Shown: positions 27,191 to 37,175, counted from the stretch's first letter. The stretch is 64,000 bases of DNA from an uncultured Oscillospiraceae bacterium (GCA_947627715.1 CANQXK010000010.1:1-64000), one strand, 5' to 3'. Notes: generated from the sequence alone by a model not told the origin. Program-made: numbers and translations.

Positions 27191-28180
27191 ATGGCAATTC
27201 TTGTTCTTGGCGGGGCCGGGTACATCGGGTCCCACACCGTCTGGGAGCTGTGCGAGGCCGGCCGCGACGTGGTGGTGGCGGACAACCTCCAGACGGGCTT
27301 CCGCGCCTCCGTCCACCCCAAGGCCCGGTTTTATCAGTTGGACATCCGGGACCGGGAGGCCCTGGACGTGCTGTTCCAGGCGGAGAAGATCGACGGCGTG
27401 ATCCACTTCGCCGCCTCCTCCCAGGTGGGCGAGTCCATGCAGGACCCCCTCAAGTACTACGACAACAACCTCCACGGCACCATGGTGCTGCTTCAGGCCA
27501 TGGTGGCCCACGGCGTCGGCCGGATCGTCTTCTCCTCCACCGCCGCCACCTACGGCGAGCCGGAGCGGGTTCCCATTTTGGAGACGGACCGCACCCTGCC
27601 CACCAACACCTACGGGGAGACCAAGCTCTCCATGGAGCGCATGATGAGCTGGGTCAGCCGCGCCCACGGCCTTAGATATGTGGCCCTTCGGTACTTCAAC
27701 GCCTGCGGGGCGCACCCCTCCGGCCTCATCGGCGAGGCCCACGACCCGGAGACGCACCTCATCCCCATTATCCTCCAGGTGCCCAACGGCCAGCGCCCTG
27801 CGCTCACCATCTTCGGCGACGACTACCCCACCCCCGACGGCACCTGCATCCGGGACTACATCCACGTCACCGACCTTGCCCAGGCGCACATCCTCGCCCT
27901 GGACTACCTCCTGAACGGCGGCGAAAACAACGTCTTTAACCTGGGCAACGGCGTGGGCTTCTCCAACCGCGAGGTGGTGGAGACGGCCCGGCGCGTCACC
28001 GGCCACCCCATCCCCGCCAAGATCGGTCCCCGGCGCGCCGGCGACCCGGCGCGGCTGGTGGCCTCCTCGGAGAAGGCCAGGACGGTGCTGGGCTGGGAGC
28101 CGAAATACGCGGACCTTGAGACCATCATCTCCACCGCCTGGGCGTGGCACAAGGCCCACCCGAATGGGTATGAAAGTTGA
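27191..28180 (+). CDS. galE: UDP-glucose 4-epimerase
   Basis: Short-chain dehydrogenase fold that interconverts UDP-galactose and UDP-glucose with bound NAD. NAD loop GGAGYIGSHT, catalytic Ser in VFSSTAATYG, catalytic pair YGETK, and the C-terminal GDPARLVASSEKA. 329 residues. AAAGGAG lies before ATG 27191. 55 bp after galK. Confidence 0.95.
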   Translation: MAILVLGGAGYIGSHTVWELCEAGRDVVVADNLQTGFRASVHPKARFYQLDIRDREALDVLFQAEKIDGVIHFAASSQVGESMQDPLKYYDNNLHGTMVLLQAMVAHGVGRIVFSSTAATYGEPERVPILETDRTLPTNTYGETKLSMERMMSWVSRAHGLRYVALRYFNACGAHPSGLIGEAHDPETHLIPIILQVPNGQRPALTIFGDDYPTPDGTCIRDYIHVTDLAQAHILALDYLLNGGENNVFNLGNGVGFSNREVVETARRVTGHPIPAKIGPRRAGDPARLVASSEKARTVLGWEPKYADLETIISTAWAWHKAHPNGYES

Positions 28181-28189
28181 GGAGCGGCC

Positions 28190-29680
28190 ATGATCAACGA
28201 AGCCGTCTCCCAGCTCGTCACCTACGCCCTGCGGACAGGGCTTATTGAGGAATGTGAAAAAATCTGGGCCACCAACGCCGTTTTGGAGGTCCTGAAGCTG
28301 GACTCCTACGCCGATCCGGGGCGATCCTGGGGCGACATTGACCTGGCCGCTGTGCTGGACGAGCTGACGCTGGACGCCTTTCAGCGCGGCGTCATCCCCG
28401 GCGACTCCACGGACTACCGGGACCTTCTGGACACCGCCCTCATGGGCAGGCTGACGCCCAGGCCGGCCCAGGTGGCCGCCCGCTTTCAGGAGCTGCGCCA
28501 GCGCAGCCCGCAGGAGGCCACAGACTGGTATTACAAATTCTCTCAGGACACCAACTACATACGGCGCGACCGCATCGCCCGCGACATGAAATGGACGGTG
28601 GACACCGCCTACGGGACGCTGGACATCACCGTGAACCTCTCAAAGCCTGAGAAGGACCCCAGGGCCATCGCGGCGGCAAGGACGCTCCCCGCCTCCGCCT
28701 ACCCCCGGTGCCAGCTTTGCGCGGAGAACGAGGGCTACGCCGGCAGGCTCAACCATCCGGCGCGCCAAAATCACCGGGTGGTGCCCATCACCATCAACGG
28801 CTCCCCCTGGTTTTTGCAGTATTCGCCCTATGTCTACTATAACGAGCACTGCATCTGCTTCAACCGCCAGCACGTCCCCATGAAGATCGACCGGGCGTGC
28901 TTTGGGAAGCTTCTGGATTTTGTCGGCCAGTTCCCCCACTACTTTGTGGGGTCCAACGCCGACCTGCCCATTGTGGGCGGGTCCATTCTGGCCCACGACC
29001 ACTTCCAGGGCGGGCGCTATGAGTTCCCCATGGAACGGGCGGGGATCGACACCCCCGTGGTGTTCCGGGGCTTTGAGGACGTGTCCGCCGGGATTTTGCA
29101 CTGGCCCCTCTCCGTCATCCGCATACGCGGGGCAAAGCCCCAGCGGCTGGTGGAGCTGGCGGACCGCATCCTCACCGCGTGGCGGGGCTGGACCGACGAG
29201 AGCGCCTTCATTTTCGCCGAGACGGAGGGCGCGCCCCACAACACCATCACGCCCATCGCCCGCCGCAGAGGGACGGACTTTGAGCTGGATCTGGCGCTGC
29301 GCAACAATATCACAACGCCGGAGCACCCCCTGGGGCTTTTCCACCCCCACGAGGAGATCCACCACATCAAGAAGGAGAACATCGGCCTCATCGAGGTCAT
29401 GGGTCTGGCCGTCCTCCCCTCGCGCCTGAAAGCGGAGCTGTCCGCCGTGGCGGACGCCCTCGCCTCCGGCGGCGACCTCACCGCCTCCCCCCTCACCGAA
29501 AAGCACGCGGCGTGGGCCGAAGAGCTTCGGGAACGGCTGCGCATCACCCCGGAGAACGCCCTGGACACCGTCAAGCGGGAGGCCGGGCTTGTGTTCGCAA
29601 AGGGGCTTGAGCACTGCGGCGTTTTTGCGAAAAACGCCGCCGGGAGAGAGGCATTCCTTCGATTCCTCGCCTCAGTTTAA
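28190..29680 (+). CDS. galT: UDP-glucose-hexose-1-phosphate uridylyltransferase, class II
   Basis: 496 residues, the long Firmicute GalT type. It swaps UMP between UDP-glucose and galactose 1-phosphate. The long N-terminal helical region (about 1-150) and the segments NEHCICFNRQHVPM, GGSILAHDHFQGGRYEFPM and HNTITPIARR mark GalT2; they correspond to the HxH-type uridylyl-histidine region of class I. 9 bp after galE. Confidence 0.93.
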   Translation: MINEAVSQLVTYALRTGLIEECEKIWATNAVLEVLKLDSYADPGRSWGDIDLAAVLDELTLDAFQRGVIPGDSTDYRDLLDTALMGRLTPRPAQVAARFQELRQRSPQEATDWYYKFSQDTNYIRRDRIARDMKWTVDTAYGTLDITVNLSKPEKDPRAIAAARTLPASAYPRCQLCAENEGYAGRLNHPARQNHRVVPITINGSPWFLQYSPYVYYNEHCICFNRQHVPMKIDRACFGKLLDFVGQFPHYFVGSNADLPIVGGSILAHDHFQGGRYEFPMERAGIDTPVVFRGFEDVSAGILHWPLSVIRIRGAKPQRLVELADRILTAWRGWTDESAFIFAETEGAPHNTITPIARRRGTDFELDLALRNNITTPEHPLGLFHPHEEIHHIKKENIGLIEVMGLAVLPSRLKAELSAVADALASGGDLTASPLTEKHAAWAEELRERLRITPENALDTVKREAGLVFAKGLEHCGVFAKNAAGREAFLRFLASV

Positions 29681-29754
29681 AGTAAGTATAGCATAAAAAT
29701 AATTATTTGTCAAGTACTATTTTGAATTATTTTTAAAAAATTTCGCCGTCTCAG

Positions 29755-29790
29755 ACCCTCAGCCCGGCACCGCCGGGCTGAGGGTTTTTT
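29755..29790 (+). terminator. Terminator of the gal operon
   Basis: ACCCTCAGCCCGGC (29755-29768) pairs with GCCGGGCTGAGGGT, followed by TTTTTT. The last T is also the edge of the convergent racemase stop codon. The preceding 70 bp are strikingly AT-rich. Confidence 0.92.
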
Positions 29791-31922
29791 CAGTCATGGA
29801 GCACGGTGGGAAGGCGCGCGCCCAGGCGGCTCAGAAGCTCATTGGTGATGGTCCCGGCCAATGCCGCCACCGTGGGGGCGGAGAGCGTCTCCTCTCCGTC
29901 CCGGCCCATCAGGGTGGCCGCGTCCCCCGGAGCGGCTTCGGGGATGTCCGTCACGTCCACCGCCATTTGGTCCATGCATACGGCCCCGACAACCGGGGCT
30001 TTTCTGCCGTGGAGGAGTACGTACCCCGTGCCGCCGCTGAGGGTACGGGGGACTCCGTCGGCGTAGCCCACTGGCAGAATGGCGATGCGGCGCGCACCCG
30101 GTGTGCGGAAGGGGCCGCCGTAGCCCACCCCCTCCCCCTCCGGCACGGAGCGGACCAGGGCCACCCGCGCCCGCACGGACAGCACGGGGCGCAGGTCCGG
30201 GGACAGGGTCGTGGACTCGTCCGGCGACGACAGGACGCCGTAAATGCCAAGGCCCGCCCGGATGAAGCCCCGGCTGAGTTCCGGGTAATTGAGAAACCCG
30301 TAGGTACTCTGGATATGGCACGGCGGGACCGCAAGGCCGCGCTCCTCCAGCCCCCGCAGGGCGGCGCGGAACCGCCGGTCCTGCTTTAGGGTCTCCTCCC
30401 GGCTGTTCCCGTCCCGCAGCTCGGAGCAGGAAAGGTGCGTGTACACGCCCGTGACACGCAGGCGCTTCAGAGCAAACACTCCGGCCGCCGCCTGAATATC
30501 GTCCCAAGGCACGCCCAGGCGGTGCATCCCGGTATCAAGCTTCAGGTGTACGCGCAGCTTCACCCCGGCGCTGTCAAGGCGCTTTGCGTACTCCTCGCTG
30601 ATCACCGTCTGGGTCAGGCGGTGGCGGCGCAGCTCCCAGGCCCTCTCAGGGGGCGTATAGCCCAGGACAAGGATCTGTCCGTGCACGCCGAAGCTCCTCA
30701 GTGCCGCGCCCTCGTCCACCGTGGCCACGGCCCAGGCGCGCACGCCCAGGCGGTCAAGCTCGCGGGACACTTCAAAGTCCCCATGGCCGTAGGCGTTGGC
30801 CTTTACCACCGCCATCAGCGAGCAGTCCGGCGGCATCAGGGCGCCAAGCGCCCGGACGTTGTACTCCAGGGCCGGGATGTCAAGCTCCCTCCAGGCCCGT
30901 CCTGTGGAGGAGGGGGCGCGTTTGGGCCGGAGGCGTTCAAATATCGCGGCCGCTGGGAAGGACGCCGCGGCGGAAAGAGCGCAGACCGCCAGAAAGTGGA
31001 CGGCGCTGTTGTCCACCAGCGTTCCCCAGAGGCCCAGCGCCCTCGCGGCGGCCCGGACGGCGATAATGGCCAGCGGATGGACGATATAAAGGGCGAGGGC
31101 GGCGGACCTGGCCCACCTCACCCTCCCGCCACGGACGGTGAGCAGGAGCGCGAAGAGAAAGAAGGAACAGGCGGGCAGCGTCAGGTACACGGTATAATAC
31201 CGCGCCCAGCCGAGGGCCGCAACGGTCAGCGCCTCGCCGGTCATCAAAACCAGCGTCACCATGAAGCCCCAGGCGCTGACGCGCCGGGAGGGACGGCGCT
31301 TTGTGTCCCGGAGGGCCGCCCCCAGGACGAAATAGAGCGGCGCCATAAAGACGCCGCCCCGCGTCCTGTCCATGACCCGAAAGACGGCGCTGTAGAAGGG
31401 TCCCGCCGCCTGGGGCGCAGCCCCGAACCAGCTGTCCCCGAAAAGGCACACAAGGCCCAGCGCCCCCGTGACGGCGAAAGCGCACGGGTAATCGGTCTTC
31501 CGTATGAGCGCCCAGGCGATGGCCGCCCCCAGGGCCGCCGCCGGGAGATACCAAAGGTGATAGAAGGTGCCGTCGAACAGGATGTCGCGGATAAGCTCCC
31601 ACGCCAGACCGGGCCTTGAAAAATAGCCGTTTCGGATATTCACCGGCAGATAGAGGAGCGTCGCCAGGAGGTACATTAGGGCCGTGCGCTTTTCAAAGGC
31701 CCAGAGGGCGCGCCTGTCCCTTGCGTACCTTGTCACCGTGAAAAAGCCGCTGGTCATGAAGAAAAACGGCACCGCCAGGCGGGCGAGGACGCTTGTGAGG
31801 AAAAACTCCCCTATCGGTGTAAGGGCGGCCAGGGGCGAGGTGTGGATGGCCGTCACCAAAATGGCCGCAGCGAGGCGGAAGAGGTCGATCGCCGGGCTGC
31901 CCCCGTCTTCCCGCCGCTTCAC
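29790..31922 (-). CDS. VanT-type membrane serine racemase (acyltransferase-like membrane domain + alanine racemase fold)
   Basis: 710 residues from a GTG at 31922 that overlaps the ligase stop (GTGA). Residues about 10-330 are a ten-helix membrane domain of acyltransferase-3 type; about 340-710 is a fold III PLP racemase. The PLP lysine is K374 in VVKANAYGHG and the catalytic tyrosine Y601 in GVGYGGPF. Near the end, alanine racemases have a tyrosine (NYE); here the motif is TITNELLSRLG with Asn694, the substitution known from VanT serine racemases. It therefore probably makes D-serine, which the membrane domain is thought to import as L-serine. It follows a D-Ala-D-Ser-type ligase, as in vanC/vanG clusters. 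Confidence 0.88.
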   Translation of the reverse strand: MKRREDGGSPAIDLFRLAAAILVTAIHTSPLAALTPIGEFFLTSVLARLAVPFFFMTSGFFTVTRYARDRRALWAFEKRTALMYLLATLLYLPVNIRNGYFSRPGLAWELIRDILFDGTFYHLWYLPAAALGAAIAWALIRKTDYPCAFAVTGALGLVCLFGDSWFGAAPQAAGPFYSAVFRVMDRTRGGVFMAPLYFVLGAALRDTKRRPSRRVSAWGFMVTLVLMTGEALTVAALGWARYYTVYLTLPACSFFLFALLLTVRGGRVRWARSAALALYIVHPLAIIAVRAAARALGLWGTLVDNSAVHFLAVCALSAAASFPAAAIFERLRPKRAPSSTGRAWRELDIPALEYNVRALGALMPPDCSLMAVVKANAYGHGDFEVSRELDRLGVRAWAVATVDEGAALRSFGVHGQILVLGYTPPERAWELRRHRLTQTVISEEYAKRLDSAGVKLRVHLKLDTGMHRLGVPWDDIQAAAGVFALKRLRVTGVYTHLSCSELRDGNSREETLKQDRRFRAALRGLEERGLAVPPCHIQSTYGFLNYPELSRGFIRAGLGIYGVLSSPDESTTLSPDLRPVLSVRARVALVRSVPEGEGVGYGGPFRTPGARRIAILPVGYADGVPRTLSGGTGYVLLHGRKAPVVGAVCMDQMAVDVTDIPEAAPGDAATLMGRDGEETLSAPTVAALAGTITNELLSRLGARLPTVLHD

Positions 31923-32962
31923 AGGGCCATCTCCACCAGCGCCGTGAGCACGTCCGAGAGGTCCAGTCCGATGCCGCGCATCATGGCGGGGAACCGGCTG
32001 TGGGCAGTGAGGCCGGGGATGGTGTTGACCTCGTTGAATACGATGTCCCCGCCGGGGGTGAGAAACATATCCACCCGCGCAAAGCCGGAGCAATCCAGGG
32101 CGCGGTAGACAGTCCTGGCCGCGTCCGCGATCTGCCTCTCTGTCTCCGGGGCGATCGGGGCAGGTATGTGGATCATGGCGCTCCCGCCCACGTACTTCTC
32201 CCGGAAATCAAATACGCCGCCGGTGAGTTCGATCTCGTCCACTCTCCCCACCGTCAGCTCCTCCCGGCCCATTACGGCGCAGCCCACCTCCACGCCGGGG
32301 ATGGCCTGCTCGATGAGGCCCCGGTCGTCATAGGCGAGGGCCTCGGTCATGGCGGCGGGGAGGTCCTCCGGCCTCTCCACCCGCGTGACGCCGCAGGATG
32401 AACCGGCCCTGGCGGGCTTTACGAACAGGGGATAGCCTATCCTGGCGGCGCGGGTGACGGCTTTTTTGCGGTCCCCGGCGGTGAAGCTCACCGACCGGGG
32501 CACGGCGACCCCTGCGGCGTTGGCCAGAATGTGCGCCCGCTCCTTGTCCATCCCAACGGCGGAGGCCAGCGTCCCGCAGCCCACCACCGGGATCCCGGCC
32601 AGCTCCAGCATCCCCTGGACGGTTCCGTCCTCGCCGTTCCTGCCGTGGAGGACCGGGAACACGGCATCCACCGCCACCCGCCTCCACTCGGACCCCCGCA
32701 GCTCCAAAAATCCGGGCGCGGAGCGGCTTACCGAGACCGCCACGGGGATAAGCTCCCCCACGTTCTCCCACCAGTCGTCCGACCCGACGCGCTCCACATC
32801 CCCGGTGACCCTGTACCAGTCCCCGGACACGGTTATCCCAATGGGGATCACGTCAAATTTTTCCCTGTCCAAATTTTTCAGGACCGAAGCCGCCGACCAC
32901 AGGGACACCCTGTACTCGCTGGACGCGCCCCCAAAGAGGACCGCCACGGTTTTTTTCGACAT
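31919..32962 (-). CDS. VanG/VanC-type D-alanine-D-serine ligase
   Basis: 347 residues with the ATP-grasp D-Ala-D-X ligase fold: FGGASSEYRVSL (N-terminal Glu), FPVLHGRNGEDGT, FVKPARAGSSCGV, and NEVNTIPGLTAHSRFP. In the omega loop it has FDFREKY (E255-K256-Y257), the EKY motif associated with D-Ser ligases (VanC, VanE, VanG), rather than the D-Ala or D-Lac forms. It is coupled to the VanT-type racemase. Products would be peptidoglycan precursors ending in D-Ala-D-Ser. No VanXY carboxypeptidase or VanRS pair lies nearby, so resistance cannot be assumed. The ribosome site is in a stem (next entry). Confidence 0.88.
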   Translation of the reverse strand: MSKKTVAVLFGGASSEYRVSLWSAASVLKNLDREKFDVIPIGITVSGDWYRVTGDVERVGSDDWWENVGELIPVAVSVSRSAPGFLELRGSEWRRVAVDAVFPVLHGRNGEDGTVQGMLELAGIPVVGCGTLASAVGMDKERAHILANAAGVAVPRSVSFTAGDRKKAVTRAARIGYPLFVKPARAGSSCGVTRVERPEDLPAAMTEALAYDDRGLIEQAIPGVEVGCAVMGREELTVGRVDEIELTGGVFDFREKYVGGSAMIHIPAPIAPETERQIADAARTVYRALDCSGFARVDMFLTPGGDIVFNEVNTIPGLTAHSRFPAMMRGIGLDLSDVLTALVEMAL

Positions 32963-32971
32963 ATTTCATCG

Positions 32972-32998
32972 CCTCCGGGGAAAGCTTACCCCCGGAGG
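32972..32998 (-). promoter_or_regulatory. Hairpin that buries the ligase ribosome site
   Basis: On the minus strand CCTCCGGGG (32998-32990) pairs perfectly with CCCCGGAGG (32980-32972) around a 9-nt loop. The GGAGG inside the second arm is the only Shine-Dalgarno sequence for ATG 32962 (spacing 9), so the folded leader should block translation. Confidence 0.6.
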
Positions 32999-33037
32999 GC
33001 ATCAAGGCGGCTATCTTTTTGTATCAAACGTGCATCG

Positions 33038-33078
33038 AAAAAAGAAAGCCTCCCACGGCAGATGCGCAGGAGGCTTTC
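33038..33078 (-). terminator. Terminator of the kinase-like gene
   Basis: On the minus strand GAAAGCCTCC (33078-33069) pairs with GGAGGCTTTC (33053-33044) and is followed by TTTTTT. It separates the kinase-like gene from the ligase-racemase pair. Confidence 0.85.
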
Positions 33079-33131
33079 GGAGGCTTTTGGGTGTTTTTCT
33101 GAAAAAGCCCGGAATTTGCAGGCTATGGGCG

Positions 33132-34202
33132 CTACATGAGCGGGCGGTTTTCGTACACGGACGAATCCAGCACGTCGGCCATCTGCATAAGGAAGATGGA
33201 GATGTCGTTTTTATAGCCGGTGTGGAGTTCCCTGGTGGGATCCGGGTCGTTGCGGGGGAGGCTCACGGTGACGGAGGCCCCGTGGCCGTAGGCGCTCTCC
33301 ATGACGGCGCTGCCGCCGTGGAGGGAGGCGATCTGCCGCACCACGCCCAGCCCCAGGCCGGAACCGGCCCTGGGTTCCAGGGCCTGCGCCGGGGAGGCGT
33401 AAGCGGCGAAAACGTCGCCCAGAAGCTCCGGCCGGACGCCGGGGCCGTTGTCCGCCACGGTCACCGCCATATTCCGGCGGCTCTTTCTCACCGACACCAG
33501 GATCTCCGCGCCGTCCCCGGCGTATTTGACGGCGTTGGAGATGAGGTGCATCAGCATAATCTCCAAAAGCCGCCCGTCGGCGATGATGGACAGGGGCGCG
33601 TCCCCGCCCTCGAAGCGAAGGCCCGTCTGCTTGCCGATCTCCAAAGAGGCCACCGTCTCGGTCACGTCCCGGACCAGGACCCGCAGGTCCAGCGGCACGG
33701 GATGCGCTTCCCGGTCCAGCCCGCAGAAGACGCGGGCGAAGTTGTCCGCCGTCCGGGCGATGAGGCAGGCGGACCTGTCGCTCCTGGCAAGCAGGGGCAG
33801 CAGCGTCTCCCGGCTCTCCGGCGGGAGGCGTCCGGCCAGGACGGATATGGACGTAAAGAGCGCCCCCAGGTCCGAGCGGATGGTCCCGGTGAACATGGTC
33901 AGCGCCTTCATGGCCAGGTCCGTGCCGGGGGCCAGGGCGCTGAGCATCAGGAGCCTCAGCCCGGAAAAGTCCGATGCCGTCACCGTATACTCCCGCTTCT
34001 TGTGCCGGAGCACGCCGGAGGCGGGCGCGGGGTTGGGCGGCAGGAGGCCCTGGTCAAACAGCTCCTGCGCACGTCTCCCCACCGCGTCCTCCACCATCAG
34101 GCGGCGCGCCGCCAGATTTTCATAGACGATTCGGCTCCCCTCCACGGCAAAAGCCGGCTCTGGATGGGCGTCAAACGCGCCCAAAAGCTTCTCCCTGCTC
34201 AT
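33132..34202 (-). CDS. Histidine-kinase-like ATPase lacking a phospho-acceptor histidine
   Basis: About 356 residues. A PAS-like N-terminus (FDAHPEPAFAVEGSRIVYEN), a helical dimerisation region, and an intact HATPase domain: N box HLISNAVKYA, G1 VADNGPGV, G2 GSGLGLGVVRQIASLHGG. In the H-box position the sequence is TGTIRSDLGALFTSI, with no histidine. No membrane helix and no response regulator beside it. It could act as a protein-binding ATPase or an atypical kinase. Start: ATG 34202 has GGGAG 6 bases upstream; ATG 34217 is also in frame but its ribosome site is too close. Confidence 0.75.
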   Translation of the reverse strand: MSREKLLGAFDAHPEPAFAVEGSRIVYENLAARRLMVEDAVGRRAQELFDQGLLPPNPAPASGVLRHKKREYTVTASDFSGLRLLMLSALAPGTDLAMKALTMFTGTIRSDLGALFTSISVLAGRLPPESRETLLPLLARSDRSACLIARTADNFARVFCGLDREAHPVPLDLRVLVRDVTETVASLEIGKQTGLRFEGGDAPLSIIADGRLLEIMLMHLISNAVKYAGDGAEILVSVRKSRRNMAVTVADNGPGVRPELLGDVFAAYASPAQALEPRAGSGLGLGVVRQIASLHGGSAVMESAYGHGASVTVSLPRNDPDPTRELHTGYKNDISIFLMQMADVLDSSVYENRPLM

Positions 34203-34402
34203 TCCCCGCTCCCACATGGCCCTTTCCGTTTTTTAAGGCGGCATCCCGGGCCGCCGCATTTACTATATGCCGGGACGGGGCGGAGTATCAACCGCGTTTC
34301 CGTCCAAATCCGGCCAGCCATGTAATGATAACAGAAATCGGGAAAAAATTCAACGGAATTTGGGCAAATAAGAAAAAATCGGCGGGAATCTTGAAAAAGG
34401 TC

Positions 34403-34431
34403 TTTATTTTTTCACGCAGGCGCAGTATAAT
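34403..34431 (+). promoter_or_regulatory. Probable promoter of gapA
   Basis: TATAAT (34426-34431) with a weak -35 TTTATT (34403-34408) at 17-bp spacing, leaving a leader of about 90 nt. Confidence 0.5.
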
Positions 34432-34441
34432 ATGAATCGTT

Positions 34442-34482
34442 AAAAAAGTGCCAATGTGTTCTGTCTCCCACGGCGCTTTTTT
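34442..34482 (+). terminator. Leader stem upstream of gapA, attenuator-like
   Basis: AAAAAAGTGCC (34442-34452) pairs with GGCGCTTTTTT (34472-34482), one G-U pair, ending in six T. It lies between the promoter and the gapA ribosome site, so it could attenuate transcription. It may also be a leftover terminator. Confidence 0.4.
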
Positions 34483-34484
34483 GA

Positions 34485-35540
<1,056 letters not shown>

Positions 35541-35557
35541 TCTGACAAACGCGACCG

Positions 35558-35588
35558 TCCCCCGGAGCGAAGGCTCCGGGGGATTTTT
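35558..35588 (+). terminator. Terminator of gapA
   Basis: TCCCCCGGAGC (35558-35568) pairs with GCTCCGGGGGA (35573-35583) and ends in TTTTT. Confidence 0.92.
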
Positions 35589-35589
35589 G

Positions 35590-35726
35590 CCCCCGCCCGG
35601 TCCACAACCGTAGAGGCTCTTCCATCGATCATAGCCTCCCTGCGGGAGCGGGGCTACACCTTCGCCCCGCTGACGCCGGAGGTGAAGCCGGTGGTCTTTG
35701 GGTACCGCTCTCCGAAATTTGAGTAA
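35590..35726 (+). pseudogene. C-terminal remnant of a polysaccharide deacetylase-like gene
   Basis: An open stretch without a start ends at TAA 35724-35726 and reads STTVEALPSIIASLRERG then YTFAPLTPEVKPVVF. The segment TVEALPxIIxxLRxxGYxFxxLT is the last helix and strand of NodB-type deacetylases. The catalytic part is gone, so this is a decayed end left after the gapA terminator. Confidence 0.55.
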
Positions 35727-35783
35727 TCCCGCGCCCCGCCGGGGGGATGCTCGGAAAATCTATCCGGGACGGGCGCGTGGGGA

Positions 35784-35812
35784 TTTACATTCGCTCGTTT
35801 CGGTTGTATAAT
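35784..35812 (+). promoter_or_regulatory. Promoter of the MATE gene
   Basis: TTTACA (35784-35789), 17 bp, TATAAT (35807-35812), 28 bp before the TTG start. Confidence 0.7.
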
Positions 35813-35840
35813 AGCCAAAAACCTTCCGGGAGGCGATCGC

Positions 35841-37175
35841 TTGGCCAAGGCGGATATGACGCGCGGCTCCATCACACGGCATCTCCTGCGCTACGCCGTG
35901 CCCATGGTACTGGGAAACGTGATGCAGCTTACATACAACGCGGCGGACTCCATCATCATCGGGAAGAATCTGGGCGCGGACGCGCTGGCGGCGGTGAGCG
36001 TGTCGGACCCCATCATGACGGTGATGGTGCTGGGGGCCTCCGGCATGGGTATCGGCGCGTCGGTGCTGATGAGCCGGTTCTACGGCGCGAAGGAGACCCG
36101 GCGGCTCCGCCGGGAGTTCTCCACCACCATCCTTTTCGGGCTGGTCTTTTCGCTGTGCGTCTTTCTGCTGGGCACCCTTTTCTCGCCGGCGCTTTTGAGG
36201 CTCATCCGCGCGCCGGAGAGTTCCTTTGACATGGCCCTCACGTATCTGCGCATCATCTTCGTGGGCTTTCTGTTTACCTTCCAGTACAACATCCTCTCCT
36301 CCGCCCTCCGGGCCATCGGGGATTCCCGCACGTCGGTGTGGTTCCTGGGGATCTCCTGCGGCATCAACATCTGCCTCGACCTTCTCTTCGTGGCGGCGCT
36401 CCACATGGGCGTGGCCGGGGCGGGGCTGGCTACCGTCATCGCCGAGGGGGTGTCCGTCGCGCTGTGCATCCTGTGGATCGAGCGGCGCGTGCCGGAGCTC
36501 TCCCTGCGGCGCGGGGACATGGTGGTGGACCGGGAGCTTCTGAAGGAGACGGTGAAGAGCGGCGCTCTCACGGCCCTTCAACAGGCGGCCCAGCCGGTGG
36601 GGAAGCTCCTCATCCAGCGCACCATCAACCTCCAGGGCGTGGCGGCGGTGGACGCCTTCAACGGGGCCTGCCGCATCGACGATTACGGCCGCATCCCCAC
36701 CCAGAGCCTGGGCAGCGCCATCATGACCTGCACCGCCCAGAACCGGGGGGCGGGGGAGTCGGACCGGGTGCGCCGGACGCTCCGGCGGGGCCTGCTCATC
36801 GCCCTGTGCTATTACCCGATCATCTGCGCCCTGGTCCTGGCCCTGAAGGAGCCGGCCATGCGCCTGCTCTCCCCCAACGAAAACGCGGAGATCGTGGTCA
36901 TGGGCGTGAGCTATCTTGCGGTGAAGGCGTGGTTTTTCATCATGCCGGGCCTCACCAACGCCATTCAGGGCTTCTTCCGGGGCATGGGATCCATGACCGT
37001 GGTGCTGATCTCCACCATTATCCAGATCTCCGTCCGCACCCTCTGCGTCCTGGCCTGGGTCCCCCAGATGGGCATCGTGGGCGAGGCCTACGCCTGTGCC
37101 GCCGGGTGGACGTGTATGCTGGTCTTTGAGTTCGGGGTGTATTTCCTCCGCCGGAAAAAGGGCATGATCAGATAA
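35841..37175 (+). CDS. MATE family multidrug/cation antiporter
   Basis: 444 residues, twelve membrane helices in two repeated halves. Family marks: YAVPMVLGNVMQLTYNAADSIIIG in helix 1, ALAAVSVSDP, and in the second half QQAAQPVGKLLIQRT and GSAIMTCTAQNRGAG. Exports cationic compounds with Na+ or H+ exchange; substrate unknown. TTG 35841 is taken as start because GGGAGG precedes it by 8 bases; ATG 35856 is the alternative. Confidence 0.92.
   Translation: MAKADMTRGSITRHLLRYAVPMVLGNVMQLTYNAADSIIIGKNLGADALAAVSVSDPIMTVMVLGASGMGIGASVLMSRFYGAKETRRLRREFSTTILFGLVFSLCVFLLGTLFSPALLRLIRAPESSFDMALTYLRIIFVGFLFTFQYNILSSALRAIGDSRTSVWFLGISCGINICLDLLFVAALHMGVAGAGLATVIAEGVSVALCILWIERRVPELSLRRGDMVVDRELLKETVKSGALTALQQAAQPVGKLLIQRTINLQGVAAVDAFNGACRIDDYGRIPTQSLGSAIMTCTAQNRGAGESDRVRRTLRRGLLIALCYYPIICALVLALKEPAMRLLSPNENAEIVVMGVSYLAVKAWFFIMPGLTNAIQGFFRGMGSMTVVLISTIIQISVRTLCVLAWVPQMGIVGEAYACAAGWTCMLVFEFGVYFLRRKKGMIR

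Noticed and set aside
29790-31922. Ordinary alanine racemase fused to an acyltransferase by annotation error
   Set aside because: The two parts are in one frame without a stop, match the VanT layout in order and length, and the Tyr-to-Asn change fits serine racemases.
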